A stretch of DNA of 64,000 nt from Sphingobacteriales bacterium (GCA_016711295.1 JADJTE010000011.1:124001-188000); one strand, 5' to 3'; shown: positions 8,739 to 18,542, counted from the stretch's first letter. Program-made: numbers and translations. Notes: a model not told the origin generated them from the sequence alone.

Positions 8739-9512
8739 ATGACAGAATTGATACCCCCTGCCCAACCTGTCAAGTCTATCCTCATATCGCTGCCGCGCCC
8801 CGATGCCAAATCTCCTTACTTTACCTTAGAGGAAAAATATCCCGTAAAGATAGATTTCAAATCCTTTGCCGAAGTACAAGGTTTGTCTCAACGCGATTTT
8901 CGCAAATATCGCGTCAATCCGCCCGACTATTCGGCTATCATATTCACGAGCCGCAACGCCATTACGCATTTCTTTAGACTATGCGAAGAAATGCGCGTGC
9001 GTATGTCGCAGGAGACTAAGTATTTTTGTATTACCGAAGCCATTGCTTTATACCTACAAAAATATGTGCAATATCGCAAGCGCAAAGTGTTTTTTCCCAA
9101 GGGCGACAAACGCTCTACCCTCGAAGAAGTATTAAAAAAACACCGCAAAGAAGAACACTTCTTTTTGCCTTGCGCCGCTAATGGCAAGGGCGAACTGATA
9201 GACTTTATGCGCGATAATAATTTTAAATTCGACGAAGCACCCATGTACGAGTCGGTTGCCGCCGATTTGAGCGAACTTAAAATAGCCGACTACGACCTCA
9301 TCGCCTTGTTTAGCCCATCAAGTACCGAATCGCTGCTCAAAAGTTTTCCCGACTATCAACAAGGCAATACGCTGCTCTGCGCCTTTGGTCCGGCTACCTG
9401 CCAATCAATTATCGACCATAAACTCCGATTGGACATCAAAGCTCCCTCGCCCGAAGCCCCCTCGATGTTTGCAGCTATCGATTTGTACTTAAAAGCTAAT
9501 CTGCCGCAATAA
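8739..9512 (+). CDS. hemD: Uroporphyrinogen-III synthase
   Basis: Closes and isomerises hydroxymethylbilane to uroporphyrinogen III in haem/sirohaem synthesis. The HemD family is weakly conserved. Supporting features are the length (257 residues), the two-lobe layout, YSAIIFTSRNAITHFF in lobe one, LIALFSPSSTESLL in lobe two and the C-terminal FGPATCQSI segment. The ATG at 8739 is chosen because the upstream 40 residues overlap the DUF4271 gene and do not look like family sequence. A -7-like TACCTTTG sits at 8606-8613 inside the DUF4271 gene. The next gene begins 2 bp after the stop. Confidence 0.9.
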   Translation: MTELIPPAQPVKSILISLPRPDAKSPYFTLEEKYPVKIDFKSFAEVQGLSQRDFRKYRVNPPDYSAIIFTSRNAITHFFRLCEEMRVRMSQETKYFCITEAIALYLQKYVQYRKRKVFFPKGDKRSTLEEVLKKHRKEEHFFLPCAANGKGELIDFMRDNNFKFDEAPMYESVAADLSELKIADYDLIALFSPSSTESLLKSFPDYQQGNTLLCAFGPATCQSIIDHKLRLDIKAPSPEAPSMFAAIDLYLKANLPQ

Positions 9513-9514
9513 AG

Positions 9515-10249
9515 TTGGACGACAAACCAAACTCTTATGGTACGCTGTATTTGCTGCCCACGCTTTTGGGTGGTGATGATATGGGCATTATCGCGCCCCA
9601 AACGCGCCAAATAGCAGTATCGCTCTCCTATTTTATCGTCGAAAACGCTCGCACTACTCGCCGCCATTTGCTTAAAATGGGCATTAAAGAAAGCGGCAAA
9701 ATGATAGACGAATTATCATTGCGCGAGCTGGACAAACACAGCACCCTCGATACCCGCGCCCTCGATACGCTGCTGCAACCCCTCATTGATGGCTACGATA
9801 TGGGCTTGATGTCCGAAGCAGGCTGCCCCGCTATTGCCGACCCAGGCAACGCCTTAGTGCGCCGTGCCCACGAGCGCGGCATAGTCGTAGCACCAATGGC
9901 AGGCACCTCGTCGTTATTATTGGCATTGATGGCATCGGGTATGAACGGGCAACAATTTGCCTTCAACGGCTATTTACCCCAAAACCGCGAAGCACGTATC
10001 AAGCGCATTAAGCAACTCGAACTCCGCGCCCTACGCGAGCAGCAAACGCAACTATTCATCGAAACGCCTTACCGCAACCAAAGCCTCGTAGCCGATTTGC
10101 TCCAACATTGCCAAGCCGATACGCGCCTCTGTATAGCTGCCCAACTAACCCTGCCCGACCAATATATCCGAACCTTACTCATTGCACAATGGCGCAGCCT
10201 GCACTCCATACCCGACTGGCACAAAAATGCTCGTTTTTGTATTAGGTAG
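9515..10249 (+). CDS. Tetrapyrrole-methylase-fold SAM methyltransferase (RsmI-like)
   Basis: SAM-dependent methyltransferase related to RsmI, which 2'-O-methylates C1402 of 16S rRNA. Signatures are GLMSEAGCPAIADPGN (residues about 97-112), APMAGTSSLLLALMASG, and FAFNGYLPQ followed by FIETPYRN. The start is a TTG 2 bp after hemD, giving LYLLPTLLG at the right distance; no better ATG exists upstream. It may be a Bacteroidota paralogue rather than RsmI itself, so no symbol is given. Translation is probably coupled to hemD. Confidence 0.85.
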   Translation: MDDKPNSYGTLYLLPTLLGGDDMGIIAPQTRQIAVSLSYFIVENARTTRRHLLKMGIKESGKMIDELSLRELDKHSTLDTRALDTLLQPLIDGYDMGLMSEAGCPAIADPGNALVRRAHERGIVVAPMAGTSSLLLALMASGMNGQQFAFNGYLPQNREARIKRIKQLELRALREQQTQLFIETPYRNQSLVADLLQHCQADTRLCIAAQLTLPDQYIRTLLIAQWRSLHSIPDWHKNARFCIR

Positions 10250-10267
10250 CTAAATCAATTGCTGCTC

Positions 10268-10380
10268 GTAACTATTTAGCCTTGTAGGGGGAACTAATCG
10301 AATATGCAGCGATGTCAGGCATTATTAGATAAGTATTGCTCATTACCCCATACCCAAAACCCCATATCCTAAATAGTTAC
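10268..10380 (+). mobile_element. MITE copy 2 (short form, 113 bp)
   Basis: Perfect 12-bp ends GTAACTATTTAG / CTAAATAGTTAC and the short core. Flanked by tgctgctc on the left and tactgctc on the right, an 8-bp target duplication with one mismatch. It lies 18 bp after the methylase stop codon. Confidence 0.9.
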
Positions 10381-10453
10381 TACTGCTCTATACTTGGGGC
10401 TAAATCGCTATTGTGCTCAAAAGATACCTGCATGCCCCAAAACGCGCTATTTG

Positions 10454-10484
10454 TTTGTTAGTTCAGCATAAAAGTCTATCTTTG
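10454..10484 (+). promoter_or_regulatory. Predicted promoter of the AMP nucleosidase gene
   Basis: TTTG, a 19-bp gap and TATCTTTG match the Bacteroidota -33/-7 consensus well. Predicted start of transcription is near 10490, giving a leader of about 25 nt before the ATG at 10516. Confidence 0.65.
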
Positions 10485-10515
10485 TGGGAATAATACACCC
10501 AAAATTGCCGTATTT

Positions 10516-11286
10516 ATGGAACACAAATCGCAAATTGTCGAAAATTGGTTGCCGCGCTATACAGGAATCCCGCTAGCAGATTTTGGCAAATACATCATAT
10601 TGGTCAATTTCTTGGACTATGTAAATAGATTTGCCCAATGGCACGGCGTGCCCGTACGCGGTTTAGATAAACCGATGCCCAGTGCTACTGCTGAAAATAT
10701 CACCATTATTAATTTTCAGATGGGTAGTGCCAATGCTGCTACTATACTTGACTTATTGAGTGCCATTAAGCCAAGTGCATGTTTGTTTTTAGGCAAATGT
10801 GGTGGTCTGAAAAAGAAAAACCAAATAGGTGACCTCATCTTACCCATTGCTGCCGTGCGCGGCGAAGGTACATCTAACGACTATTTTCCGCCCGAAGTGC
10901 CCGCCTTGCCCGCTTTCGCGCTACAAAAAGCCATCAGTACAACCATTGCCGAGCATAATACCTATTATTGGACAGGTACAGTATATACGACCAACCGCCG
11001 CGTGTGGGAACACGACGCGCACTTCAAACAATATTTGGAAAAAACGCGCTGTATGGGTATCGATATGGAAACCGCTACTATCTTTACAGTAGCCTTTGCC
11101 AATCATATACCCGCAGGGGCTTTGCTGCTCGTATCAGACCAGCCCATGATACCCGAAGGCGTAAAAACCGCCGAAAGCGACCAAAAAGTGACCAAAGAAT
11201 ATACCGACCGACACTTGCGCATCGGTATCGACTCGCTCCGACACCTACGCGACGAAAACACTCGGGTCAAGCACCTGCGCTTCTGA
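10516..11286 (+). CDS. amn: AMP nucleosidase (short Bacteroidota type)
   Basis: Cleaves AMP to adenine and ribose 5-phosphate in purine salvage. The 256 residues correspond to the phosphorylase-fold catalytic half of the longer E. coli enzyme. Visible signatures are INFQMGSANAATILDLL, CLFLGKCGGLKKKNQIGDLI (phosphate/ribose site), RGEGTSNDYFP, the substrate-binding MGIDMETATIF with its Glu pair, and LLLVSDQPM. It has its own promoter and faces the gldF-like gene tail to tail, with 14 bp between the stops. Confidence 0.93.
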   Translation: MEHKSQIVENWLPRYTGIPLADFGKYIILVNFLDYVNRFAQWHGVPVRGLDKPMPSATAENITIINFQMGSANAATILDLLSAIKPSACLFLGKCGGLKKKNQIGDLILPIAAVRGEGTSNDYFPPEVPALPAFALQKAISTTIAEHNTYYWTGTVYTTNRRVWEHDAHFKQYLEKTRCMGIDMETATIFTVAFANHIPAGALLLVSDQPMIPEGVKTAESDQKVTKEYTDRHLRIGIDSLRHLRDENTRVKHLRF

Positions 11287-11300
11287 ACCACTAAGCTATA

Positions 11301-12030
11301 CTAAGCATCAATAGCATTGCGGCGCGACAAAACGGCATGTGCCAATACTAAACAGAATGTCGCAAATGACCCGAAATAAATGACATCTTTGCTGTCAATA
11401 ACGCCGCGCGTGAGCGATTCGTAGTGGGGCTGAAAACTCAAATACTGGAATATACCACCTAACATGCCCGACATACCGCCTGCAAGCATATTAAAAATAA
11501 TGACAAAAATATGCCAATGCAGAGCGACAATAAAAATGCAACAATTTGGCTGTTCGTAATACTACTGGCAAATATGCCAATACCAGCATACGCCGCGCTT
11601 AACAGCAAAATGCCGATATAACCACACCAAACTGCGCCGTGGTCTACGGGACCAAGCCAAGCAGCGGTAAAGTAATAGGGCAAACTAAACAACAATGCTA
11701 TACCGACTAAGGCGATACAGGCAGAAAATTTGCCCAAAATAACCTGCCAATCCGTGACAGGCTTGGTCAGCAATAGCTCGATAGTGCCCGTGTTGCGCTC
11801 TTCGGCTATCATGCGCATCGTAAGCGCGGGTATAAATAGGAACAACGTCCAATAAGCAACGGCAAAAATGGTGCTATGCTGGCTTCACCACGCAAAAATA
11901 CGTCGCCGCCGCCCCAAAACCCACGTAAAAAACCGCTCATGCCCAAAAACACTACTAAGAGGATATAGGCAATCAGCGAGTCGAAAAAGGTGCTAAGTTC
12001 GCGGCGAGCAATAATAAGAATTTGGCGCAC
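11301..12030 (-). CDS. gldF: GldF-like ABC-2 permease (three frames, two indels)
   Basis: Inner-membrane permease of an ABC exporter used in gliding/T9SS-bearing Bacteroidota. The protein is read in three frames: RQILIIARRELSTFFDSLIAYI (from about 12030), LFLFIPALTMRMIAEERNTGTIELLLTKPV (11459-11845), then LAGGMSGMLGGIFQYLSF (11301-11489). Together they give about 240 residues with six membrane segments and the ERNTGTIE motif typical of the family. The start is probably the GTG at 12030, because residues encoded upstream to 12078 look foreign. gldG is not adjacent. No other gene is seen in 12031-12579, which holds only MITE copy 3. Confidence 0.8.
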
Positions 12031-12301
12031 GAGGTAATGGTTTTGACAATAAACAATCGGTAATAGTCCAAGCCGCACCTTATGATGATATGGCGGGGTA
12101 GCAAATTAGTGGCTTTTCTGATAGACGCAATTAGGGGCAAAATCGGCTAAGATTTGCTCAATTGCACAGCTTGCTACCGTAAACTTTCGCATTTATGGGC
12201 TTTTAATATCTATTAAACGCAAATGACCACCACGCACGGTTTGGCGGTGCAAAAATACGACATTATCGCACATTTATACTACACTTATCCCCAAAAATAA
12301 G

Positions 12302-12438
12302 GTAACTATTTAGGGTATAGGGTCTTGGGTATGGGGTTTTGGGTATGGGGTAATGAGTAATACTTATCTAATAATGCCTGACATCGCTGCATATTCGATT
12401 AGAAATGGCTATTTCCCCCTACAAGGCTAAATAGTTAC
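12302..12438 (-). mobile_element. MITE copy 3 (long form, inverted, 137 bp)
   Basis: Same 12-bp inverted ends, in the opposite orientation to copies 1 and 2. It contains a small internal duplication of the GGGTATGGGG segment, which makes it the longest regular copy. The flanks aaaataag and aaataaag match at 6 of 8 positions, perhaps a decayed target duplication. Confidence 0.85.
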
Positions 12439-12579
12439 AAATAAAGGATAGGCTCGATAAAGCCAAGTATACATTTTCAGGGCAACCGCCAGCAGCTATT
12501 ATTCGTTAAAACCATACTTGCACATATAACTGCTTACCTCGCCATAGTCCTCGACATTGTTATACCCTAAATACCTTTT

Positions 12580-14924
12580 ATGAAACCAAATTTACTATTG
12601 GCAATTGCCTTACTATACTTAGTATGGCAGCCTCCGAACAAGCTCTATGCCCAAAGCATTTCGGGACTTATCAACCAATATGCCGCGTCACAGCTATGAC
12701 CACTAACTCCGTCACCGTATCAAGTGCGAGTGGGTTCGCCATTGGCGATTTGGTCTTACTCGTCCAGATGGACGGAGACCTCAATACTGCCGCTGGAGCT
12801 GATCAGGCAACTACGAGTTCAATATCATTCAGAGCATTGTAGGCAATACATTCACATTCGCCTCTATTGCCCGAACCTATAACCCAACTGCCCAAAAGTA
12901 CAATTGGTCAAGGTGCCCATCTATACCGATGTGTCGGTAGATGGCGAACTAAGTGCTGCCAACTACGATAGTAGCACGGGTACGGGCGGCGTGTTGGCAC
13001 TCTACGCTTGCGGAACATTGACCCTAAACGCCGATATAGAAACATGGGGGCGCGGTTTTAGGGGGGCTAATACGACCGAAATGGCAATACCCGCACCCGC
13101 CACAGGCGATATGGTGAGCCAAGGCGAAGGTATAGCCCCTGCCTATACCAACACGAGTTTGGGCTATGGTCAAAGCCCTGCCGGTGGTGTGGGTGGTGGC
13201 GCAGGTATGCAGTACCCTGGTGGCTTCGGCGGATTTGGCGGCGGTGGTGGTGGTGGCGTAGGTGGCGGCGGCGGTGGTGGTGGTTGTCCGGGTGGCAGCG
13301 GCGTGGCGGGATATGGCGGCAATGCAGGTTTTGGCACCACCTCGGGCATGTTTGGCGAAAACGGACAAAACGCCTCTGGAACGGGCTATTTTAATAGTGC
13401 TGACAACAAAATTTTTATGGGCGGTGGCGGTGGCTACGAAGCCCACAAGTCGCCTTATGGCGGTGGCGGCGATGGTGGCGGTATCATCATCATTGTTGCG
13501 GCAGAAATTATTGGCAATGGGCACATCATCAAAGCCGACGGAGCCGAGTCGTTTCATGCGGGCAATTGCCTCACGGCACCCTACGAGGTGCAAGACCATT
13601 TCGGCGGCGGCGGCGGTGGTCAAATCTTGTTGCATAGCCCTATTTATACGGGCAACCTACTACTATCTGCCCAAGGCGGCAATACCAACTCTTGTATGGA
13701 GGTAGCAGGCGGCGGCGGTGGCGGCGGTATATGGGTTTCGGGAGCCTTGCCCGCCAATGTAAGCACTGATGTATCGGGCGGAACAGCCCCTAATCTGGCA
13801 GCGGGTGCACCCGCAGGTATGCAGCAGAGAGGCGGCAATGGATTAGTCATTACCAGTAACCTAAATATATTCATCGCAGGCGCGTGTAACTGTCCTCCTG
13901 TCAATTGCGACGATGAGTTTTGCTTTACTATCGATTCAGTCAACCCGCTGTCGTGCGAGTGTATGCACATTCCTGCAGTTTTTAACTGCGACGACGGCGA
14001 TTGTACTACTACCGACGGCTTAGATGCAGCCACCTGCCAGTGTACGCATACGCCCAACACTTTCGATTGCGATGACGGTGACTGCCTGACCGTCGATGTC
14101 ATTAACCCCGCTACTTGCAATTGTACGCATGTTCCGATAGTTCCCGAATGTGACGATGAAAATTGTGCTACAACCGATACCTATAACACAAGCACTTGCG
14201 AATGTGAATTTACGCCTCTCGCAATAGATTGCAATGATAATGATTGTAATACCGCCGACAGCTACGACCCCGCTACCTGTATTTGTGTCCACACACCTAT
14301 CGAACCATTAAATTGTGATGACGGACTATGTGCTACTACCGACAGCTACGACCCCGCTACCTGTACTTGCCTGCATGCCCCCGTTCCGCCATTAGATTGC
14401 GACGATGGCGATTGTAATACCGCAGATACTTACAACACTAATACCTGTGCTTGCGAGTATGCGCCCATTACGCCCAATGCCTGCGACGACGGCGATTGTA
14501 ATACTGCTGACAGCTATGATACCAATTTGTGCCAATGCGGCACGCGCCCATAGCTCCACCTAATTGTGACGACAATAATGCCGCTACTACCGACAGTTAT
14601 AATTCCGCTACCTGTACCTGTGAGCATAGCTCAATCCCCGACCTACGCATTACCGTTTTGCCTACGGCTTTTTCGCCCAACAACGACGGAGTAAACGATA
14701 CTTTTGGCGCGTTTGGCAATGACGATATTGCTACTTGGAGTATGACTATTTATAATCGTTGGGGGCAAAAAGTATTCGAGAGCAATAATATGACAGAACG
14801 CTGGGACGGTAACTATCAAGATATGCCCCAAGAGATAGGAGTTTACGTATATAGCGTTACCTATACCCTAAACGGCAGTAACGAAACCTACCACCTACAC
14901 CATAATATTACGCTTATCCGATAA
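12580..14924 (+). CDS. Glycine-rich, Cys/Asp-repeat surface protein with T9SS type B sorting domain (frameshifted)
   Basis: The ATG at 12580 gives a signal peptide (MKPNLLLAIALLYLVWQ, to about AQ). The gene then changes frame near 12695, 12815, 12900 and 14545. In order it has an N-terminal domain (SVTVSSASGFAIGDLVLLVQ), a glycine-rich domain (13170-13740) with runs of up to eight Gly, nine CDDGDC-type repeats (13903-14642) and the C-terminal domain LPTAFSPNNDGVNDTF with IYNRWGQKVFES and GVYVYSVTY, which is the gliding-associated/T9SS type B sorting module. It is probably exported and held at the cell surface as adhesin or matrix protein. Confidence 0.85.
13903..14642 (+). repeat. Nine in-frame repeats of about 82 bp (CDDGDC...TADSYDPATCTC)
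   Basis: Each 27-28-residue unit has the pattern C-D-D-(G)-x-C-x-T-x-D-x-Y/N-x-x-x-T-C-x-C-x-H/E-x-P, with four Cys and an acidic loop. Unit 9 lacks one Cys. DNA copies vary at third positions, so the units are not recent. Two neighbouring units (about 14230-14360) share longer identical stretches. The acidic loop suggests Ca2+ binding and the Cys pairs suggest disulfides; both are inferences. Confidence 0.85.
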
Positions 14925-14955
14925 GGTTTGCTATTCGGTGATGTCCAAACAAAAA

Positions 14956-14998
14956 CACCCGCCCAGACTGTGTCTCTATTGCGCAAGTTGGGCGGGTG
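14956..14998. terminator. Bidirectional terminator
   Basis: CACCCGCCCA and TGGGCGGGTG form a perfect 10-bp stem. The minus side is followed by a T-rich stretch, serving the flippase-like gene ending at 15126. The plus side is 31 bp after the surface protein stop. Confidence 0.75.
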
Positions 14999-15125
14999 CA
15001 TTGTTAGAAAAAAAACATCACAAATTATAAAATAATTTATCTCAATAATTAGCCATTTGTTACTTACATCCTATTAGCAGCCGACATCACAACAAGCATT
15101 TATTGGTGAGGTAAGTGGCGTTTCG

Positions 15126-15725
15126 CTATTCGCGCCATACTTCGGCTTCGGCTTGCGCTACGAGGTCTTCGAGGTCGGTATCGTCGGCGGCAGTATGGTG
15201 TCGTTTTTGATTGACGAGGGGCATCATTGCCATGCTGAACAAACCAGCGGCGAGTACCAAAGCAGTCTGTGCCGACCAAGCCAGCCAACTGAACGCATAT
15301 CCCAAGTCACGCGGGACGGCGTAAAGCGTCAGTACGCCTGTTACGGCAAGTTGATATGCGCCTATGCCGCCTTGTGTAGCGATAAAGCCCAATGACCCGA
15401 ATACCAATACTGCAATACCTGCGCCGAAGCCCAAATGCTGTGTGGCTTCGGTGGCAAAAAAGCATACATATACCATAGCAAAGTACATACACCAAATAAA
15501 GATGCTATGCCCTACAAACAAAGGTATATTGGATAGTTTTCGGATAGATATGATGCCTTGCCACAAGCCGTGTACCAATTGAGATAAACGCTCATAGAGG
15601 AAAGTTTGCCGAAAACGGCGCGACAGCCACCAAGCCGTCAAACCAAATACCAGCAATATTCCCAATAAGAGTAAATTGCTCAACAATTGGTTGCCCGACA
15701 GCATATTAGCATATTTTTGGCGCAT
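15126..15725 (-). CDS. Flippase-like membrane protein (UPF0104/LPG-synthase TM type), C-terminal part
   Basis: Second half of the gene starting at 16186. It carries the rest of the membrane segments of the lysylphosphatidylglycerol-synthase-type transmembrane domain, including the conserved FIATQGGIGAYQLAV motif, and a charged tail. The two halves are joined by one base: adding one A to the A-run around 15738 makes AYFNEK continue as IAIPMRQKY. The function is probably lipid or lipid-linked sugar movement in the inner membrane, but unproven. Confidence 0.85.
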   Translation of the reverse strand: MRQKYANMLSGNQLLSNLLLLGILLVFGLTAWWLSRRFRQTFLYERLSQLVHGLWQGIISIRKLSNIPLFVGHSIFIWCMYFAMVYVCFFATEATQHLGFGAGIAVLVFGSLGFIATQGGIGAYQLAVTGVLTLYAVPRDLGYAFSWLAWSAQTALVLAAGLFSMAMMPLVNQKRHHTAADDTDLEDLVAQAEAEVWRE

Positions 15726-15733
15726 CGGAATGG

Positions 15734-16186
15734 CTATTTTTCATTAAAATAGGCACTCAATACACCAAATTGGGTCAATAGCATAATGCAGGTAGCTACG
15801 GCAAGGCACAGGGTATCTATCGCACGCTCAGTTAGCACGGTGCCAATGGCGCGTTCGGGTTTTACGTTAGAATAACGGCTGATGATAGCACAACGCACAA
15901 ACTCGCCCAAGCGAGGTAGTGCTAAATTGCCTAAGTAGCCCACCATGACTGCCATGAAGGCATTAGGGAGTGAGGGGCGTGCGCCTATCGGTGCTAAGAG
16001 CATTTGCCAGCGGGCAGCGCGGCTAAGGTGGCTGAGAATAGCAAAAATAATGGATAAAAATACCCAGAAATAATTGGCGTTGCGCAGGGCTTGGACGATA
16101 TTGTTGCGGTCGGCGGCACTAAAACCGCTCAATGACCACCAAACTAATAATACGCCTGTCCCTGCAAACAACAGCCAATTGAGCAA
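15734..16186 (-). CDS. Flippase-like membrane protein, N-terminal part
   Basis: First half of the gene: four membrane segments with the family signature VGYLGNLALPRLGEFVRCAI (residues 91-110). The start is a TTG immediately after the panD stop, so translation is probably coupled to panD. The apparent stop after FNEK is produced by a homopolymer deletion (see the C-terminal part). Bacteroidota commonly keep this gene after panC-panD. Confidence 0.85.
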   Translation of the reverse strand: MLNWLLFAGTGVLLVWWSLSGFSAADRNNIVQALRNANYFWVFLSIIFAILSHLSRAARWQMLLAPIGARPSLPNAFMAVMVGYLGNLALPRLGEFVRCAIISRYSNVKPERAIGTVLTERAIDTLCLAVATCIMLLTQFGVLSAYFNEK

Positions 16187-16187
16187 C

Positions 16188-16562
16188 CTAACACAGCTTC
16201 TTCAAAATTAGGCATGTTTGATTCGATTGGTGATCTACAAAAACGGTAGCACCGCCTTTATATTGCTTGGCTTCTTCGTACTCTAAATAGCCATAGCCAA
16301 TGATAATCACAATGTCGCCTACATGCACTTTGCGGGCGGCTGCTCCGTTGAGGCAAATAACGCCCGAACCCGCTTGCCCTTTGATGACATAAGTTTCGAG
16401 CCTTTCGCCGTTGTTGCAGTTGACGATTTGAACGCGCTCGTTTTCGATGATTCCAGCAGCCTCCATCAGTTGCTCGTCGATAGTGATGCTTCCGATGTAG
16501 TTGAGGTCGGCTTGTGTTACCGTGGCACGGTGAATTTTGGATTTAAAGACTTGTATCCACAT
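16188..16562 (-). CDS. panD: Aspartate 1-decarboxylase
   Basis: Makes beta-alanine from aspartate for pantothenate. The 124 residues begin MWIQVFKSKIHRATVT, and the self-cleavage site Gly24-Ser25 (NYIGSITID) that creates the pyruvoyl cofactor is intact; the RVQIVN and GDIVIIIGYG strands follow. A -7-like TAACTTTG (complement of 16571-16578) lies so close to the ATG that an mRNA starting there would be nearly leaderless. The gene sits between panC and the flippase-like gene on the same strand. Confidence 0.95.
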   Translation of the reverse strand: MWIQVFKSKIHRATVTQADLNYIGSITIDEQLMEAAGIIENERVQIVNCNNGERLETYVIKGQAGSGVICLNGAAARKVHVGDIVIIIGYGYLEYEEAKQYKGGATVFVDHQSNQTCLILKKLC

Positions 16563-16666
16563 AAGCTGTGCAAAGTTACGTTGTTTTGTTGAAATGAAAG
16601 AATTAAGTAAATAAAAAGTATTTTTTGGAGGGGTTGTCGAGCCGAAAGGTGGTATAAGTATTGGAT

Positions 16667-17527
16667 TTATGCCTCACTTTGGCAGATAAATAGGTTGTCA
16701 ATCAGGCGAACAGTACCTAAAAAAGCGGCTACCAAGGCAATAATGTTGGGGCAATCGTTGTGACGCTGAATGGGCTGCAAGGTATCGGCATCTACTACCT
16801 CAAAGTATTCAGGCTTGATGCCTTCGATATTGCTTAACTGTTGTAGTGCTTGGTTTTTCAGTTCATTAATAGAATATTGCTCAAAATTCTCTTTTGCCCA
16901 ACATAGGCTGCGGTAGAGTTGTATGGCGCGTTGTCTATCGTCGGGTGCGAGGCGCACATTGCGCGAACTCATTGCCAGCCCGTCGGGTTCGCGTAGGGTT
17001 TCGCCCATTAGCAGCCGCACGGGTAAGGCAGTTATTGCCAACAAGCGGCGCACAATCATCAATTGTTGGTAGTCTTTCTGACCCATCACCAAACAATCGG
17101 GCTGCACGATTTCGAGCAAACGCTTTACCACCTGCGCCATACCCTTGAAATGTCCTGGTCTGAATGCCCCTTCCATTGGTTTGTCCCAATAACCGAAATC
17201 AAATTCGGGTGTGGGGGCTGTGGGGTCGGGATAAATTTCGCTCACGGTGGGTAAAAAAAGTACATCGCAACAATGTTTTTTGAGTACAGCAATATCGCTA
17301 TCGGTAGTGCGCGGGTACCGCTCAAAATCGGCAGCATCATTAAACTGCGTTGGATTCACAAAAATACTGCATACTGTAAAATTGGTTTCGCTTTTCGATT
17401 TATTTATTAGTGAGGCGTGCCCCGCGTGTAGGGCACCCATTGTTGGCACAAAGCCAATGCTTTTGCCCGCTTGCCTTTGCTCCGCTACAAGAGCTGCCAA
17501 ATCGCGGTTGCTGTTTAGTATTTCCAT
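16667..17527 (-). CDS. panC: Pantoate--beta-alanine ligase
   Basis: ATP-dependent joining of pantoate and beta-alanine, the last step of pantothenate synthesis. The 286 residues carry the HxGH-type VPTMGALHAGHASLI (about 27-41), FVNPTQF, the QKDYQQ motif in VMGQKDYQQL and the KMSKS-like MSSRNVRL. It is followed on the same strand by panD, whose product supplies the beta-alanine, with 104 bp between them, and diverges from the starch-synthase-like gene at 17699, an arrangement shared with Bacteroides. Confidence 0.96.
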   Translation of the reverse strand: MEILNSNRDLAALVAEQRQAGKSIGFVPTMGALHAGHASLINKSKSETNFTVCSIFVNPTQFNDAADFERYPRTTDSDIAVLKKHCCDVLFLPTVSEIYPDPTAPTPEFDFGYWDKPMEGAFRPGHFKGMAQVVKRLLEIVQPDCLVMGQKDYQQLMIVRRLLAITALPVRLLMGETLREPDGLAMSSRNVRLAPDDRQRAIQLYRSLCWAKENFEQYSINELKNQALQQLSNIEGIKPEYFEVVDADTLQPIQRHNDCPNIIALVAAFLGTVRLIDNLFICQSEA

Positions 17528-17698
17528 ATAGTTTTAAATGGTTTGATTTGCCTAATACTATTCAAGTCATTGGCAGACTTCTCTGCTTTTATGCCTAAAA
17601 CGCCGCAAAGTAAGCAATAGACGGTCAATTTATCGCTTTTTTTACGTAATTTTGCGGTTTCAAATTTACCGTAAACCGCCTTTCCTTTTTTTATTCTT

Positions 17699-18542
17699 AT
17701 GAACCCCAAAACTCGTGTATTGATTATTTCTCAGGAAATGAGTCCTTATTTGGGCGAAGACAGCATGGCCACCATTACCAACAAACTACCCCAATATTTG
17801 TTGGAGCACAGCGCAGAGTTGCGCCTCCTCATGCCGCGTTTTAGCGGTATCAACGAGCGTAGGCACAAACTACACGAAGTCGTGCGTTTGTCGGGTATCA
17901 ATATTATTATTGACGAAGACGATTACCCTTTGCTCATCAAAGTAGCATCATTACCCGGAGCGCGTTTGCAGGTTTATTTTCTGGATAGTGATGAATTTTT
18001 TAAGCGCAAGGGCGTTTTTCACGACGAAAAGGGCAGGTTATTTGCCGATAGCAGCGAGCGAATGATATTTTTCTGCAAAGGCGTATTAGAAACAGTACGA
18101 AAGTTTGGTTGGTCGCCCGACATTATCCACTGCCATGGATGGATGACCTCACTTATTCCACTCTATATTAAGACCGTCTATAAAAATGACCCCATTTTTG
18201 CCAACGCCCAAACTATCTATTCTGTCTATCCCAACAATTTTGACGAAGCCCTCGACAAAAATTTTTACCAGAAAGCACCCATCAAGCGCGTCGAATTGCC
18301 GAACTACTCGCACCCTATGACGGACTAACAAACAATAGCCTGCACAAGGCGCGATACACTATGCCGACGGCGTGATACAGCCCCAGCCCGACATAGACCC
18401 CGAAATTGCCGCCCTAATCGAAGGAATTACGGACAAATATGTAATCAAGCACACATTAGAAGACGAATATTTGCCAATGTATAAAGAAATGTACGGAAAA
18501 ATATTAGGACAAGGTGAAGTAGAGGAAGTAAAATTATTATAA
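17699..18542 (+). CDS. Glycogen/starch synthase-like GT5 protein, short Bacteroidota form (frameshifted)
   Basis: Matches the N-terminal (glucose-acceptor) half of GT5 glycogen synthases: RVLIISQEMSPYLG at the start, LRLLMPRFSGINERRHKLHEV, and DIIHCHGWMTSLIPLY. The first frame stops at 18328. Other frames supply the rest, HYADGVIQPQPDIDPEI and ITDKYVIKHTLEDEYLPMY, to a stop at 18542. Total length is about 280 residues, the short form often found opposite panC in this phylum. It lacks the second Rossmann half, so catalysis is doubtful. A -7-like TAATTTTG is at 17647-17654. Confidence 0.85.

Noticed and set aside
13024..13635. Long minus-strand frame opposite the glycine-rich region
   Set aside because: Thr/Ala-rich translation is the expected antisense product of GGN glycine codons; the plus-strand protein has signal, repeats and sorting domain.
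13903..14642. Regular 82-bp direct repeats considered as a CRISPR array
   Set aside because: The repeats are contiguous, stay in frame, vary mostly at third codon positions and encode a Cys/Asp repeat; no spacers and no cas genes.
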